From contig DATHDS010000027.1 of the NCBI GenBank assembly GCA_035318925.1, forward strand, positions 1 to 64,000: a stretch of 64,000 nt of DNA, written 5' to 3'. How positions within the stretch are numbered: the first letter of the stretch is position 1; each line of letters begins with the position of its first letter. Under the pieces are notes generated by a model. That model saw only the letters and a list, made by a program, of their open reading frames with translations, was not told the origin of the DNA and did no database searches. Shown here in pieces: positions 42,716-52,111 of this stretch. The translations under genes were made by a program, and so were the position numbers. Source of the stretch: VAXT01 sp035318925 (GTDB lineage: Bacteria > Actinomycetota > Thermoleophilia > Gaiellales > Gaiellaceae).

Positions 42716-42738
42716 GACGAGTCAAGCATAGCCACCCG

Positions 42739-43422
42739 TCAGTCGCCGAGCAGGCAGTAGCCCACGCCCCAGACGTTCTGGACGTAGGTCGGATGCCCCG
42801 GCCGGCCGAGGCGGCGGCGCAGGCGCGAGGCATGCGAGTCCAGCGTGCGCGTCCTCCCGTGTGACCGGAAGCCCCAGACGTCTCGGAGCAGCTCCTCCTT
42901 CGTGAACACACGGTGCGGGTCGCCGGCCAGCTTCACGAGCAATTCGTACTCCTTCGTCGGGAGCACGACGCGCTGACCGCTCACGGTGACCCGCCTCGTC
43001 GGGCGGTCGATCTCGATGTCCCCCGCCTCGAGACGGTCGGCCTCGGGCGGCGCCACGCGCCGCAGCACCGCGCGGATGCGCGCGACCAGCTCGTCGTAGT
43101 GGAAAGGCCGGTCGAGGTAGTCGTCGCAGCCGCGGTCGAAAGCACGCACGCGGTCGACCGGATCGGCTCCTGCGCAGCCGAGCAGGATCACCGGCACCTC
43201 GCAATCCCACGAGCGACCGGGCTCGCCTTCCCGTAGCCGGCGGCAGAGGTCGGGGCCTAGCGGGTCGCCGATCAGCATGAGGTCGGGACGAGCCCGCTCC
43301 AGAAAGTCCAGCGCCTCACCGTTCTCCGCCTCGACAACATCGAAGCCGTCCTGGCGGAGATGCCGCTCGAGGAAGCTGCGCGTCGCTTCCTCGGACTCGG
43401 TCAGCAGGAGAGCACTCGACAT
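42739..43422 (-). CDS. Atypical OmpR-type response regulator with degenerate receiver
   Basis: 227 residues: receiver-like domain (1-118) and winged helix (about 130-225, with LPTKEYELLVKLAGDP and TLDSHASRLRRRLG). The receiver lacks key residues: TESEE replaces the acidic pocket, the phospho-acceptor position holds Gly 52 (MLIGDPLG), with an Asp one residue later, and the conserved Lys is Arg (YLDRPF). It is therefore unlikely to be switched by normal phosphorylation. No histidine kinase is adjacent. TAGCGT lies seven bases before the ATG. Confidence 0.85.
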   Translation of the reverse strand: MSSALLLTESEEATRSFLERHLRQDGFDVVEAENGEALDFLERARPDLMLIGDPLGPDLCRRLREGEPGRSWDCEVPVILLGCAGADPVDRVRAFDRGCDDYLDRPFHYDELVARIRAVLRRVAPPEADRLEAGDIEIDRPTRRVTVSGQRVVLPTKEYELLVKLAGDPHRVFTKEELLRDVWGFRSHGRTRTLDSHASRLRRRLGRPGHPTYVQNVWGVGYCLLGD

Positions 43423-43538
43423 GCAATCGACGCTAGCGGCGCTCTCGCCTCAGCGCCAGATGTCCTTTCGCGCGACTCTGTGTCAAAGCTTCGACAGCGC
43501 TCCCTAACGGCCCTGGCCGCACAGCCGATAAGACGACG

Positions 43539-43961
43539 GTGCGACTGATGCTCCGTCATCCGGCTTCGTTCATCCTGGTGCTCTCGGCGTGCGCCACGCT
43601 CGCCGCTGTCTTCACGTTCGCCCGCCCGGCCTACCACCCGAAGTACGAGAGCAAGATGATCGACTTCTCCACGGTGCGCTACTACAGCCCGGATGTCGTC
43701 CGGAACGCGTTCGCAGAGGAGGGCATCCAGCTGCGCGTCAGCAGCCGCTTCTACGGAATCACGACGTTGAGCAGGGTCACCACGCCTGACGCTGACGCCC
43801 TCCAGGTGATGGTCGCGGGACGCACCGGGACGGGCAGCTGGGGGCCGAAGCTGGAGCCCTATGACGAACGGTTCGGCAACGTCGCGGTCATGTACGGCCA
43901 CCACGACGCCGAGCTAATGGTGCACGTCAAGAGCGCCGTTTCGAGCTTGCGCAACGCCTGA
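43539..43961 (+). CDS. Membrane-anchored small protein, unknown function
   Basis: 140 residues from a GTG (an ATG at 43548 is also possible). An N-terminal hydrophobic segment (about 11-29) is followed by a soluble domain with FSTVRYYSPDVVRNAFAEEGIQLR and TPDADALQVMVAGRTGTGSWGPK. The last part is His-rich (VMYGHHDAELMVHV). No family recognised. Its end overlaps the protease gene on the other strand by 35 bases. Confidence 0.6.
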   Translation: MRLMLRHPASFILVLSACATLAAVFTFARPAYHPKYESKMIDFSTVRYYSPDVVRNAFAEEGIQLRVSSRFYGITTLSRVTTPDADALQVMVAGRTGTGSWGPKLEPYDERFGNVAVMYGHHDAELMVHVKSAVSSLRNA

Positions 43962-44709
43962 GCTTCACGCACGCCTTGTTGATCGGGATTGCGAAGTTGA
44001 GGTTCTCACCCTCACCGGAGACGAGCACGCCGACGACCTGCCCGTTCTCGTCCACCGCCGGACCACCGGAGATCCCGGGATAGGCCGCCGCGTCCGTCTG
44101 AATCTCGTTGTCTGCGACCCGGCCAACGACACCGGACGTGACCGAGCCCTCGTATCCGAGCGGGCTCCCGACGAGCAGCAGCTCGTCGCCGACCAGCGGG
44201 GTCACGTAGACCGGCCGCTGCCAGAGCGGCGGCCCGATCCGGTGCGGAACCCGAATCAGCGCAAGATCGTGATCCGGGTCAGTCGCAACGATTCGTCCGT
44301 GCCACACGGTCGTTCCAGTGTGGACGCGTGCGCGGTAGTCGCCACGATCGACGCTGAGGACGACCACGTGGTTCGCCGTCAGCACGTACGAGGCACCGCC
44401 CTTCACCCAGGCCACGAACCCCGTGCCTTCGTCGAGCGAGACCGTGACCGTGAAGACGCTTCGCTTCACGCGCGCGGCGAGCGTCGACCGTGCCAGGTGC
44501 GCCTTCCGCGCGCGACGCGTGACGCCTCGGATCCGGTCGGCGAGCACGGCGTTCTCGCGCCTCGCGACGGTCAGGTCGTGCTTGATCGACGCCAGTTTGT
44601 CCCCGAGTCGGGCGACGTCGTCGCGGCGGTGGTCCCGCTCGTGACTGTAGGCCCACCCCCCACCCACGACGGTCGCGACCAGCAAGAGGGCCGCGACGGC
44701 CTTCGTCAC
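43927..44709 (-). CDS. Membrane-anchored trypsin-like serine protease
   Basis: 260 residues from the GTG at 44709, which overlaps the ABC1 stop by four bases. N-terminal anchor (3-20), a coiled-coil stalk (about 28-80), then a chymotrypsin-fold domain. Catalytic triad His 114 (TANHVV), Asp 148 (DHDLALI) and Ser 214 (PGISGGP). HtrA-like core without a PDZ domain. Coupling to the ABC1 kinase suggests a shared role in membrane maintenance, which is inference. Confidence 0.85.
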   Translation of the reverse strand: MTKAVAALLLVATVVGGGWAYSHERDHRRDDVARLGDKLASIKHDLTVARRENAVLADRIRGVTRRARKAHLARSTLAARVKRSVFTVTVSLDEGTGFVAWVKGGASYVLTANHVVVLSVDRGDYRARVHTGTTVWHGRIVATDPDHDLALIRVPHRIGPPLWQRPVYVTPLVGDELLLVGSPLGYEGSVTSGVVGRVADNEIQTDAAAYPGISGGPAVDENGQVVGVLVSGEGENLNFAIPINKACVKLRRCASSKRRS

Positions 44710-46379
44710 AGCCTCCCCGACCGGAAAACGCCCCACATCAGCCAGAGCCCGAGCACGCCGGAGACGAAGAATCCGAAGGCGGAGACGACGTTCAGCCCGA
44801 GCACCTGCGGGCCGGAGGTCGCGAAGACGCCGATCATGCTCGAGCCGATCAGCCCGGCGGCGACGACGAACGCGATGATCAGCCGGTTGAAGGCAACGTC
44901 GAGCTTGTGCATGAACTCGTCAAGCCCCTTGTGCACGAAGCCGACCTCGATCTGCCCGTCGCGCATCTGCTCCAGCACGTCGTGAATCTGATGCGGGTAC
45001 TCGGCGAAGACCGAGGCGAGCTTCAGCGACTCCCGGCGGGCGCGGGAGAGCATGCGCTGCGGCGCGTAGCGGCCGAGCAACAGGCCCCGCGCGTAGGGTT
45101 TCGCGACCTCGAAGACGTTGAACTCCGGATACAGCTCGATGCCGACCGACGCCAAGGTCGCGATCGCCTTGTCGAGGATGATGAAGCGGGTCGGGAGCCG
45201 CAGGTTCAGCGAGTAGATGACCCCGAAGACCTCGCGGATCACCTGCTGGGGGTCAATCTCGGCGAGGCTCGCGCCGTAGTAGCGGTAGAAGAGGTCGCCG
45301 ATCGCGTGCAGGAACTCCTCCTCGCGCTCCTTCGGGTAGCGCACACCGAGGTCGGCGAGCCGCTTCGGGAGGGCCTCGACGTTCTCGTTCGCGACGTCGA
45401 TGAAGAGGCGCGTCGCCCTCGAGACGTCGTCGTCGGTGAGCTTGCCGGTTTGGCCAAAGTCGACGAGCCCGATCAGGTCGGGCCGGATGACGATGATGTT
45501 CGCCGGGTGCGGATCGCCGTGGAAGAACCCGTCCCGGAAGATCATCGTCATCCAGGCCTCGGCGATCACCTCGGCCAGGCGCTTGCGCTCCTCCAGCGAG
45601 TAGCCCGCCTCGTCGATGTCCGCCAGCTGGCGGCCTTCGACGAATTCGAGCGTCAGCACGCGTGAACGGGTGTATGTCCAGTAAACGCGTGGGACGCGGA
45701 CGTGCGGGTGACCGACGAAATTGCGGTGGAGGGTCTCGGCGTTGCGGCCTTCCAGCCGGTAGTCGAGCTCCTGGCGGATCGCGCGGGCGAACTCGTCCAC
45801 GAGCTGGCCGACGTCGACGAAGTCGAGAGCCCGTACGCGCTCCTTGACGATTTTCGCCGCCTGATAGAGGAGGCCCAGGTCGGCCTCGATCTGCTGCGGA
45901 GCGCCCGGCCGCTGCACCTTGACGGCGACGACATGGCCGTTCGGCAGCACCGCGCGGTGGACCTGGCCGATGGAGGCGGCGGCGATCGGCACGGGGTCGA
46001 ACTCGACGAAGAGGCGTTCGATCGGTTGGCCCAGGTCTTCCTGGACGACGCGCTCGACCTCCTCGTACGGGAACGGGCGCACGTCGTCCTGGAGCCCGCG
46101 GAGCTCAGTGATGATGTCCGGCGGGAGCACGTCGGGCCGCATCGAGAGCAGCTGGCCGAACTTGACGAAGGTCGGGCCGAGCTCGTCGAGGAGCTCGCGG
46201 AGGTGCTGGCCACGCTGCGACGGCGCGCCGTCGACGAGCCCGGCGCCGTTCCGCCGCCCCGGCAGGAGGTCGGTCAGCTTGTGCCGCTCGAAGAAGTAGC
46301 CGAAGCCGTGCCGGACCGCGACCTGGGCGATCTCCGTCAGCCGGCCGAGGTTACGCGTCTTCGGTGGCGCTTGCGCCAT
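44706..46379 (-). CDS. ABC1/UbiB-family atypical kinase
   Basis: 557 residues. TFVKFGQLLSMRPDVLPP (KxGQ motif, near 70-87), Ala-rich loop AAASIGQVHRA (about 133-143), VAVKVQRPG, and catalytic GDPHPANI with DFGQTGKL. Two C-terminal transmembrane helices (about 497-520 and 530-550). UbiB proteins support isoprenoid lipid (quinone) metabolism. The specific lipid in this organism is unknown. Confidence 0.92.
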   Translation of the reverse strand: MAQAPPKTRNLGRLTEIAQVAVRHGFGYFFERHKLTDLLPGRRNGAGLVDGAPSQRGQHLRELLDELGPTFVKFGQLLSMRPDVLPPDIITELRGLQDDVRPFPYEEVERVVQEDLGQPIERLFVEFDPVPIAAASIGQVHRAVLPNGHVVAVKVQRPGAPQQIEADLGLLYQAAKIVKERVRALDFVDVGQLVDEFARAIRQELDYRLEGRNAETLHRNFVGHPHVRVPRVYWTYTRSRVLTLEFVEGRQLADIDEAGYSLEERKRLAEVIAEAWMTMIFRDGFFHGDPHPANIIVIRPDLIGLVDFGQTGKLTDDDVSRATRLFIDVANENVEALPKRLADLGVRYPKEREEEFLHAIGDLFYRYYGASLAEIDPQQVIREVFGVIYSLNLRLPTRFIILDKAIATLASVGIELYPEFNVFEVAKPYARGLLLGRYAPQRMLSRARRESLKLASVFAEYPHQIHDVLEQMRDGQIEVGFVHKGLDEFMHKLDVAFNRLIIAFVVAAGLIGSSMIGVFATSGPQVLGLNVVSAFGFFVSGVLGLWLMWGVFRSGRL

Positions 46380-46412
46380 GCCTAGAAGTGTTCCACGCAG
46401 GCCCCGGAAGCC

Positions 46413-47309
46413 CTATTTCGAAACAAGGCGGAACTCAACGGGGAACGTGCCTGCTCTGAGCACGATCGCAAGGTCCTTGGCCTCTCGAAGCGAAGGAATG
46501 CCGGTGATCTGTGCGCCGTTCTCCCCGGGAATCCCTCCCGGATTTTGTTTGTAGTCGATCGTCGGCGCCGACCACAGTTGGCGATCGAGGACGATCGCAA
46601 ACTGCTGAAAGGTCAGTTCGTCGTCGCCGCCGATCCTGTTGTGCACCGAGCGGCCCCGCTCGGCGAGTCGACGTGTGAGCGCCTCGAACTTTCTTGCGCC
46701 TTTGTCGGTGAATTGCAAGAGCACGATTGGCTCGTTCGTCTGCGTGTCGACGTCTTGTCGCGTGCCCTTTGCCTTCAGGTCGGACCCGGTCAACTCGGGA
46801 ACCGGGTGTGTCTTGCTCTTCGGGTCGTACTTGAGGAGGTAGTAGTAGTTACTGGTCGGCCGTGTCGGAACACCCGGGCAGTAGCGCGCCCCCTTCCGAC
46901 ACGTGACAACGACGGTCTTCGGCCGAGGAGAAAGCCGCTTGAGAGACGCCCGCGGGAAGCCTAGCGCGTCGATCGATGGGTGGGCCAGGTCGCCCTGAAG
47001 GTCGAAGATCTCGAGTCGCCCCGTTCGAATCAGGAGAGGCAGAGCCCGACGGTCGACCCGTACAGGAAGCCGAAACATGATCCTGCTTCCCTTCCTGATC
47101 ACTTCAACGTCCCCAAGACCGACGGAGTCGAGCCGATCTCGAATCACAGCGACCGAGAGCTCCATGTCTTGAGCCGTCGGCCGCCCTCCCTCGGGTTTGG
47201 TCGCCTCGATAACGACCAGGGGCGCTGATGACTTCTCGTGGTCGTCGCAGGCGCTGGCGAGCCCCGCAAGCGCGACCCCCAGCACGAGTACGCGCGCGCA
47301 GGTGCGCAC
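46413..47309 (-). CDS. Lipoprotein resembling the SecD periplasmic domain
   Basis: 298 residues. Lipobox ASAC (Cys 21), no other membrane segment. It matches the extracytoplasmic part of the SecDF protein encoded just upstream: YYLLKYDPKSKTHPVPELTGSDLKAKGT against YFYLFKYDPTNKEHPIPEMTG, TNEPIVLLQFTDKG, FAIVLDRQLWSAPTIDY, GAQITGI and AKDLAIVLRAGT. It ends where SecD enters its first helical bundle. This looks like a duplicated SecD P1 region turned into a stand-alone lipoprotein, perhaps aiding protein export. Confidence 0.82.
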   Translation of the reverse strand: MRTCARVLVLGVALAGLASACDDHEKSSAPLVVIEATKPEGGRPTAQDMELSVAVIRDRLDSVGLGDVEVIRKGSRIMFRLPVRVDRRALPLLIRTGRLEIFDLQGDLAHPSIDALGFPRASLKRLSPRPKTVVVTCRKGARYCPGVPTRPTSNYYYLLKYDPKSKTHPVPELTGSDLKAKGTRQDVDTQTNEPIVLLQFTDKGARKFEALTRRLAERGRSVHNRIGGDDELTFQQFAIVLDRQLWSAPTIDYKQNPGGIPGENGAQITGIPSLREAKDLAIVLRAGTFPVEFRLVSK

Positions 47310-47311
47310 GG

Positions 47312-47671
47312 TCAGTGTGATGGCGTGGGAGCCGGTGGAGGTTGCTCTTCGACGAGCCGGAGGCGATGCTCGAGCTGCGCCACCCTGAGCTCCAGCTCTT
47401 CGAAGTCCGAGCGCGGGACAAGGCCGAGCTGCTTGAAGACCCCTTCGAGCCCCGCGCCGGCCCGTTCGCTCGCCCGGACGGCCTCGCCTCGCCAGCGGCG
47501 CGTCGTCTGCTCGATCAGCTCACGTGCCTCGTCGCGGCGCATGCCGCCGGTCGTCGCAAGCTCGTCCGCGAGCGCGTCCGCACGCTCGGCGGTCAGCGCG
47601 ACCGCACCGAGGGCGGCGAGCCCGAAGCGCTCGAGCAGATCGAGGACCGAGCCGTCCTTATCGTCGGCCAT
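47312..47671 (-). CDS. Phasin-like coiled-coil protein
   Basis: 119 residues from the ATG at 47671. Helical throughout: GSVLDLLERFGLAALGAVALTAERADALADEL, a middle RRDEARELIEQTTRRW, and a C-terminal coiled coil DFEELELRVAQLEHRLRLVEEQ. The pattern fits polyhydroxyalkanoate-granule-associated (PhaF/phasin-like) proteins, but no PHA genes are here. Its start overlaps the secDF end by 14 bases, and its stop is two bases before the lipoprotein start. Confidence 0.6.
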   Translation of the reverse strand: MADDKDGSVLDLLERFGLAALGAVALTAERADALADELATTGGMRRDEARELIEQTTRRWRGEAVRASERAGAGLEGVFKQLGLVPRSDFEELELRVAQLEHRLRLVEEQPPPAPTPSH

Positions 47672-50531
47672 GCGGCTTGGTGCGGCGCCTTTGCCGCCGG
47701 CGCTCACGCTTCGCCTTGGCCGAGGCCGAGCCGGCCGGAGCAGGCTCGGGCAGCAAGCCGTCCGCGATGCTCGGCGCGGGCTCCGCAGCGGCGGCCTGCT
47801 CGGCGGCCTCGAGAGCGATCGTCCCGGTGTCGACCGCAGGCCCGCCGATGGGAGAGCGCGGCCGCCGCCTCGCCGGGCTGCCTCCGTCCGGGCCGGGCTC
47901 GTCGCCGAGGTCGTCCTGCCCGATCTTCCGCGCGTACTCGGGCTCGCGCTCCTTCAAGATCGTCAGGATCGGCGCCGCGATGAAGATCGAGGAGTAGGCG
48001 CCGGAGCCGATCCCGATCAGCAGAGCGAAGGCGAAGTCCTTGAGGGTCGCGCCGCCGAAGAAGAGCAGCGATCCGACCGGCAGCAGGGTGATGAAGGTCG
48101 TCGCCAGAGAGCGCCTGATCGTCTCCCAGAGGGAGATGTTTGCGATCGTCGCAAACGGGGAGCGCCGCATGAGCGGCACGTTCTCGCGGATGCGGTCGAA
48201 GATGATGATCGTGTCGTAGATCGAGTACCCGAGCACGGTGAGAACCGCCGCAACGGTGGACGTCGACACCTCTCTCCCGGTCAGCGAGTACACGCCGACC
48301 GTGATCACGATGTCGTGGATGAGGGCGGCGATCACCGGAATCGCGTACTTGAGGTCGAACCGGATCGCCAGATAGAGGACGATCAGGAAGAGCGAGAAGA
48401 TGATCGCGAGGATCGCCGAACGGGCGATCTGGCGGCCGAAGCTCTCGGAGACGTTCTTCGCCCCGTAGTGGGTCGCGCCGAGCTTCGCCTCGAGCCCGTC
48501 GCGCAGCTTGCTGCCGAGCGCGACGTTGATCGACTTCTCCCGCAACTGGAAGCTCTTGTACTTCCCGCCGGTCGACGCGCCGCGGCCCTGGATGATCGCC
48601 TTGCCGAAGCTCGGGTCGATCGCCTTCGCATCCGTTCGGACGTCCTCGACGAGCTGGGGCTGCGGGGTATTGAACGTGACCTGTGTGCCGCCCTTGAAGT
48701 CGATGCCGAGGTTCAGGCCTCTGAGGCCGAGCGACGCGATGGCGATCACGACGACGGCGCCGGAGATCGCGAACCAGAGGTAGCGCTTCGCCATGAAGTC
48801 GATCTGGAGCCACTTCGCGCCCTGCTGGCCCTGGGCGCCCATGAAGCGGGGGTTGTCGAACCAGCGGAACCCGGCCAGCAGGCCGAGCATCGCCCGTGTC
48901 GCGGCGAACGCCGTGATCAGCGAGATCACGGTTCCGATCAGCAGCATCAGCGCGAACCCCTTGACGCCGGCGGTCGCGACGAGGAACAGGATCATCGCCG
49001 TGATCGCAGTCACCACGTTCGCGTCGATGATCGTGTGGAACCCCTTCGAATAACCGGCGGAGATCGCGGCCCGCACGGATTTGCCCGCGCGGAACTCCTC
49101 TTTGATGCGTTCGAAGACGACCACGTTCGCGTCAGCTGCGACTCCGATCGTGAGGATGAGGCCGGCGAAGCCCGGCAAGCTGAGCGTGACGTTGAAGAGC
49201 AGCACCGCCGCGTAGAGGAACGCCGCGTAGATGCCGAGGCCGAGCACGGCGACGAGGCCGAGGAAGCGGTAGAAGAGGAGCAGGAAGAGCGCGACGACGA
49301 GCAAGCCGCCGATCGCTGCCTTCTTCGCCTGCTGGAGCGAGTCCTTGCCGAGCGTCGCCGAGATGTTCGTCTGCTCGATCGTGACGAGCTTGAACGGCAG
49401 CGTTCCCGACCGGAGAACGAGGGCGAGGTCTTTCGCGTCGCCGATCGAGATCCCCGTGATCTGCGCGCCGTTGTTGCCCGGGATGCCGTTCGGGTTGTCG
49501 TCGAAGTCGACGGACGGCGCCGATTTCATCTCCCGGTCGAGGACGATCGCGAACTGCTGATTCGCCGCGTCGTTGCCGCTACCGCCTGGCAGGCCGTTCT
49601 GACTGGCGAGGCTCCTGCCGCGCTCGACGAGCGTCCGGGTGATGTCCTGGAACTTGTTGCCCCCGCTCTTCGTGAAGTCCATGAGGACGATCGGCTCGTT
49701 CGTCCGCGTGTCGAAGTCGGCCTTTGTGCCTTTGCGCTTCAGGTCGGAGCCCGTCATCTCCGGAATCGGATGCTCCTTGTTGGTCGGGTCGTACTTGAAG
49801 AGGTAGAAGTACGTGCGATCCGGCGCCTGGCCGACGCCGGGGCAGTACCGCTCGTGCTTGTTGCACGTGATCACGACCATGTGCTCGGGAACCTCGAGCA
49901 CTTCCGTGCCCTTCGGCAGCTCCCCCTTCTTGCCGTGACGCTTCACCCACCCCGACGAGAGGATCTGGGCGCGGGTCTGCGTCGGGCCGACGACGACCCG
50001 GCCGGTCGTCGGGCTCTTGGCCTTCTTCGTCGTCTTGACGAGATAGAACGACGACGGCTCACCCTTCTTCGCGACCTGTTGCTGCGTGGAGAGCAGGTCG
50101 AAGACCGACGTCCGTGGGGTCGGGTTGTCGGAAATGTCGATCGAAACGCCTGGGACGAGGTCCCCTTGCAGGTCGTATAGCTCGAGCTTCGCGGTCTGGC
50201 CGATCAGCTCCGCTGCGCGCTTCTGGTCTTTCACGCCGGGCAGCTCGATGACGATCTGGTCGCTGCCCTGCTTGCGAATCTCGGGCTCGGAGACCCCGGT
50301 GCCGTTGATTCGATCGTTGATGATCGTGACCGCGTCGTCGAGACCCTGCTTGTCGACCTTCTGACCCTTGTCCGGCACGGCCTTCTTGACCACCTCCAGG
50401 CCGCCCTGGAGGTCGAGGCCGAGCGTCGGCTTCTTGTGAATCGGCGATCCCGGCACTCCGAGCAGGGCAACGCCGACGAGGGCCACGAAGATGAGGCCCA
50501 TCAGAATGAGGTGAGAACGCCTCTCGGACAC
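47658..50531 (-). CDS. secDF: Fused protein translocase subunit SecDF
   Basis: Uses the proton gradient to complete Sec export. 957 residues: SecD half (helix near 8-26, LGLDLQGGLEV motif, large periplasmic domain, six-helix region with AADANVVVFERIKEE) and SecF half (LNLGIDFKGGTQV, and SIYDTIIIFDRIREN). Basic C-terminal tail. Fusion is found in several lineages, while many actinobacteria have separate genes. GTG start. Confidence 0.95.
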   Translation of the reverse strand: MSERRSHLILMGLIFVALVGVALLGVPGSPIHKKPTLGLDLQGGLEVVKKAVPDKGQKVDKQGLDDAVTIINDRINGTGVSEPEIRKQGSDQIVIELPGVKDQKRAAELIGQTAKLELYDLQGDLVPGVSIDISDNPTPRTSVFDLLSTQQQVAKKGEPSSFYLVKTTKKAKSPTTGRVVVGPTQTRAQILSSGWVKRHGKKGELPKGTEVLEVPEHMVVITCNKHERYCPGVGQAPDRTYFYLFKYDPTNKEHPIPEMTGSDLKRKGTKADFDTRTNEPIVLMDFTKSGGNKFQDITRTLVERGRSLASQNGLPGGSGNDAANQQFAIVLDREMKSAPSVDFDDNPNGIPGNNGAQITGISIGDAKDLALVLRSGTLPFKLVTIEQTNISATLGKDSLQQAKKAAIGGLLVVALFLLLFYRFLGLVAVLGLGIYAAFLYAAVLLFNVTLSLPGFAGLILTIGVAADANVVVFERIKEEFRAGKSVRAAISAGYSKGFHTIIDANVVTAITAMILFLVATAGVKGFALMLLIGTVISLITAFAATRAMLGLLAGFRWFDNPRFMGAQGQQGAKWLQIDFMAKRYLWFAISGAVVVIAIASLGLRGLNLGIDFKGGTQVTFNTPQPQLVEDVRTDAKAIDPSFGKAIIQGRGASTGGKYKSFQLREKSINVALGSKLRDGLEAKLGATHYGAKNVSESFGRQIARSAILAIIFSLFLIVLYLAIRFDLKYAIPVIAALIHDIVITVGVYSLTGREVSTSTVAAVLTVLGYSIYDTIIIFDRIRENVPLMRRSPFATIANISLWETIRRSLATTFITLLPVGSLLFFGGATLKDFAFALLIGIGSGAYSSIFIAAPILTILKEREPEYARKIGQDDLGDEPGPDGGSPARRRPRSPIGGPAVDTGTIALEAAEQAAAAEPAPSIADGLLPEPAPAGSASAKAKRERRRQRRRTKPHGRR

Positions 50532-50595
50532 TGTGCTGTTTTAGGTTAGCGAGGTCTCCGGGGTTTCGGCAGGCCCTGCTCGGGGCTCATCTGGT

Positions 50596-51705
50596 TCAAG
50601 CGGCCTCTCCGTGCAGGCGGTCGAGGGTCTCGGCCTTGAAGGATGCCAGCTTGCCCTCTTCGATCGCCGCGCGGGCCCCCGCGGTGAGTGACAGCAGGAA
50701 GCGGAGGTTGTGCACGGTCAGCAGCCGCAGGCCGAGCAGCTCCCGCTGGTTGACGAGGTGCCTGATGTAGGCGCGCGTGAAGCGGGAGCAGGCCGGGCAG
50801 TCGCAGCGCTCGTCGAGCGGCGACTCGTCGCGCGTGAACCGCGCGTTTTTGAGGTTGAGGCGGCCGGTCGAGGTGAGCGCGGTGGCGGTCCGCCCCATTC
50901 TCGTGGGCAGGACACAGTCGAAGATGTCCACGCCGCGCTCGATGACCTCGAGGATCCCCTCCGGGTCCCCGATGCCCATGAAGTAGCGCGGCTTGTCGGC
51001 CGGCAGGAGCGGCGCCGCGCCGGCGACGGTCTCAAACATCGGGTCGCGCGCCTCCCCCACGCTCAGCCCGCCGAGCGCAAGGCCGTCGAAGTCGAGGTCG
51101 ACGATCTCGGCGATCGAGCGGCGCCGGAGCTCCGGATCGGTCGCGCCCTGGGCGATCCCGAAGAGGAGCTGGCCCGGCGCGCGGAGAGCCTGCCGTTGCC
51201 GGGCGGCCCACAGCGTCGTCAGGCGGACCGCCTCCGCCAGGTCGGCGCGGGTGCCGCCCGGCGGGGCACAGACGTCGAGGCACATCGCGATGTCCGAGCC
51301 GAGCTGCGCCTGGATTTCCGCGACCGACTCGGGCGTGAAGCGCACCTCGTCTCCGTCGTAGACCGAGCGGAACGTGACACCGTCGTCGTCGAGCTTCGTG
51401 ATCGTGTCCCGGAGCGAAAAGACCTGGTAGCCGCCCGAATCGGTGAGGATCGGGCCGTTCCAGGCCATGAAGCGGTGGAGGCCTCCGAACTCGGCGATCA
51501 GGTCCGCCCCGGGCCGGAAGGACAGGTGGTACGTGTTGCAGAGGACGATCTCCGCGCCGAGGTCGCGCACCTCGTGCGGATCGAGCATCTTCACCGTCGC
51601 CTTCGTGCCGACGGGCATGAACACAGGCGTGCGCAACTCGCCGTGAGCGGTGGCGAGCACGCCGGCGCGCGCCTCTCCGTCGGTCGCTCGAACCTCAAAG
51701 CTCAT
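50596..51705 (-). CDS. tgt: Queuine tRNA-ribosyltransferase
   Basis: Exchanges guanine 34 for preQ1 in GUN-anticodon tRNAs. 369 residues. DSGGYQVFSL (about 91-100, catalytic Asp), GGLSVGE, FDCVLPTRMGR (second catalytic Asp), and the zinc site CDCPACSR with a downstream His. With queA nearby it forms the queuosine pathway, interrupted here by the VapBC-type pair. No preQ1 riboswitch was seen. Confidence 0.95.
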   Translation of the reverse strand: MSFEVRATDGEARAGVLATAHGELRTPVFMPVGTKATVKMLDPHEVRDLGAEIVLCNTYHLSFRPGADLIAEFGGLHRFMAWNGPILTDSGGYQVFSLRDTITKLDDDGVTFRSVYDGDEVRFTPESVAEIQAQLGSDIAMCLDVCAPPGGTRADLAEAVRLTTLWAARQRQALRAPGQLLFGIAQGATDPELRRRSIAEIVDLDFDGLALGGLSVGEARDPMFETVAGAAPLLPADKPRYFMGIGDPEGILEVIERGVDIFDCVLPTRMGRTATALTSTGRLNLKNARFTRDESPLDERCDCPACSRFTRAYIRHLVNQRELLGLRLLTVHNLRFLLSLTAGARAAIEEGKLASFKAETLDRLHGEAA

Positions 51706-51721
51706 CGCGGGTAGGCGCGGT

Positions 51722-52111
51722 TCACGGTGTGCGAATCTCGATGCGCAACCCCGGTGCAGCCGCGAGCCGAAGGTCCGTTGTTACGAGCGGCATCCCCAGG
51801 GCTTCGGCCAGGGCCGCAAAAGCTGCGTCCCCGGCCGTCAAGTTGTGCCGAAGCCGCCACATGCGGCCGAGGAACGGTCGGTGAGGATAGCGGCGCACTC
51901 GCATGTCCATGAAGTCTGAGAGCGCCGCATCGGCGCGACGAGCAGTCACCAGGCCCGCTTGAACTTGCTTTCGCAGCCCGTCCACGACCTCGACGTCGAG
52001 AAGGTGAGGTGCGTGCACGCGCTCGGCATTGCGGAGCTGCTCCTCGACCCATTCGGCCGGTTCGTACGCAAGCAGGTAGTCAACCGCTGCTGACGTGTCG
52101 AGGACGATCAC
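51722..52111 (-). CDS. vapC: PIN-domain toxin (VapC family)
   Basis: Probable Mg-dependent RNase toxin. 129 residues. PIN acidic residues: Asp 5 (IVLDTSA), a Glu in LDVEVVDGLR near 40-49, and the C-terminal TAGDAAFAALAEALG and VTTDLRL. The start overlaps the antitoxin stop by four bases. Cellular target unknown (tRNA or rRNA in characterised members). Confidence 0.88.
   Translation of the reverse strand: MIVLDTSAAVDYLLAYEPAEWVEEQLRNAERVHAPHLLDVEVVDGLRKQVQAGLVTARRADAALSDFMDMRVRRYPHRPFLGRMWRLRHNLTAGDAAFAALAEALGMPLVTTDLRLAAAPGLRIEIRTP

Noticed and set aside
47238..50180. 980-codon open frame on the plus strand
   Set aside because: It is the reverse of secDF; its translation is Arg/Asp/Glu-rich with no domain, while the minus strand encodes all SecDF motifs. 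Other long opposite-strand frames in this GC-rich window (for example 6085-7638, 8369-10027 and 13908-16601) were dropped for the same reason.
50532..50595. preQ1 riboswitch near the queuosine genes
   Set aside because: No such pattern is seen in the gaps before tgt or queA.
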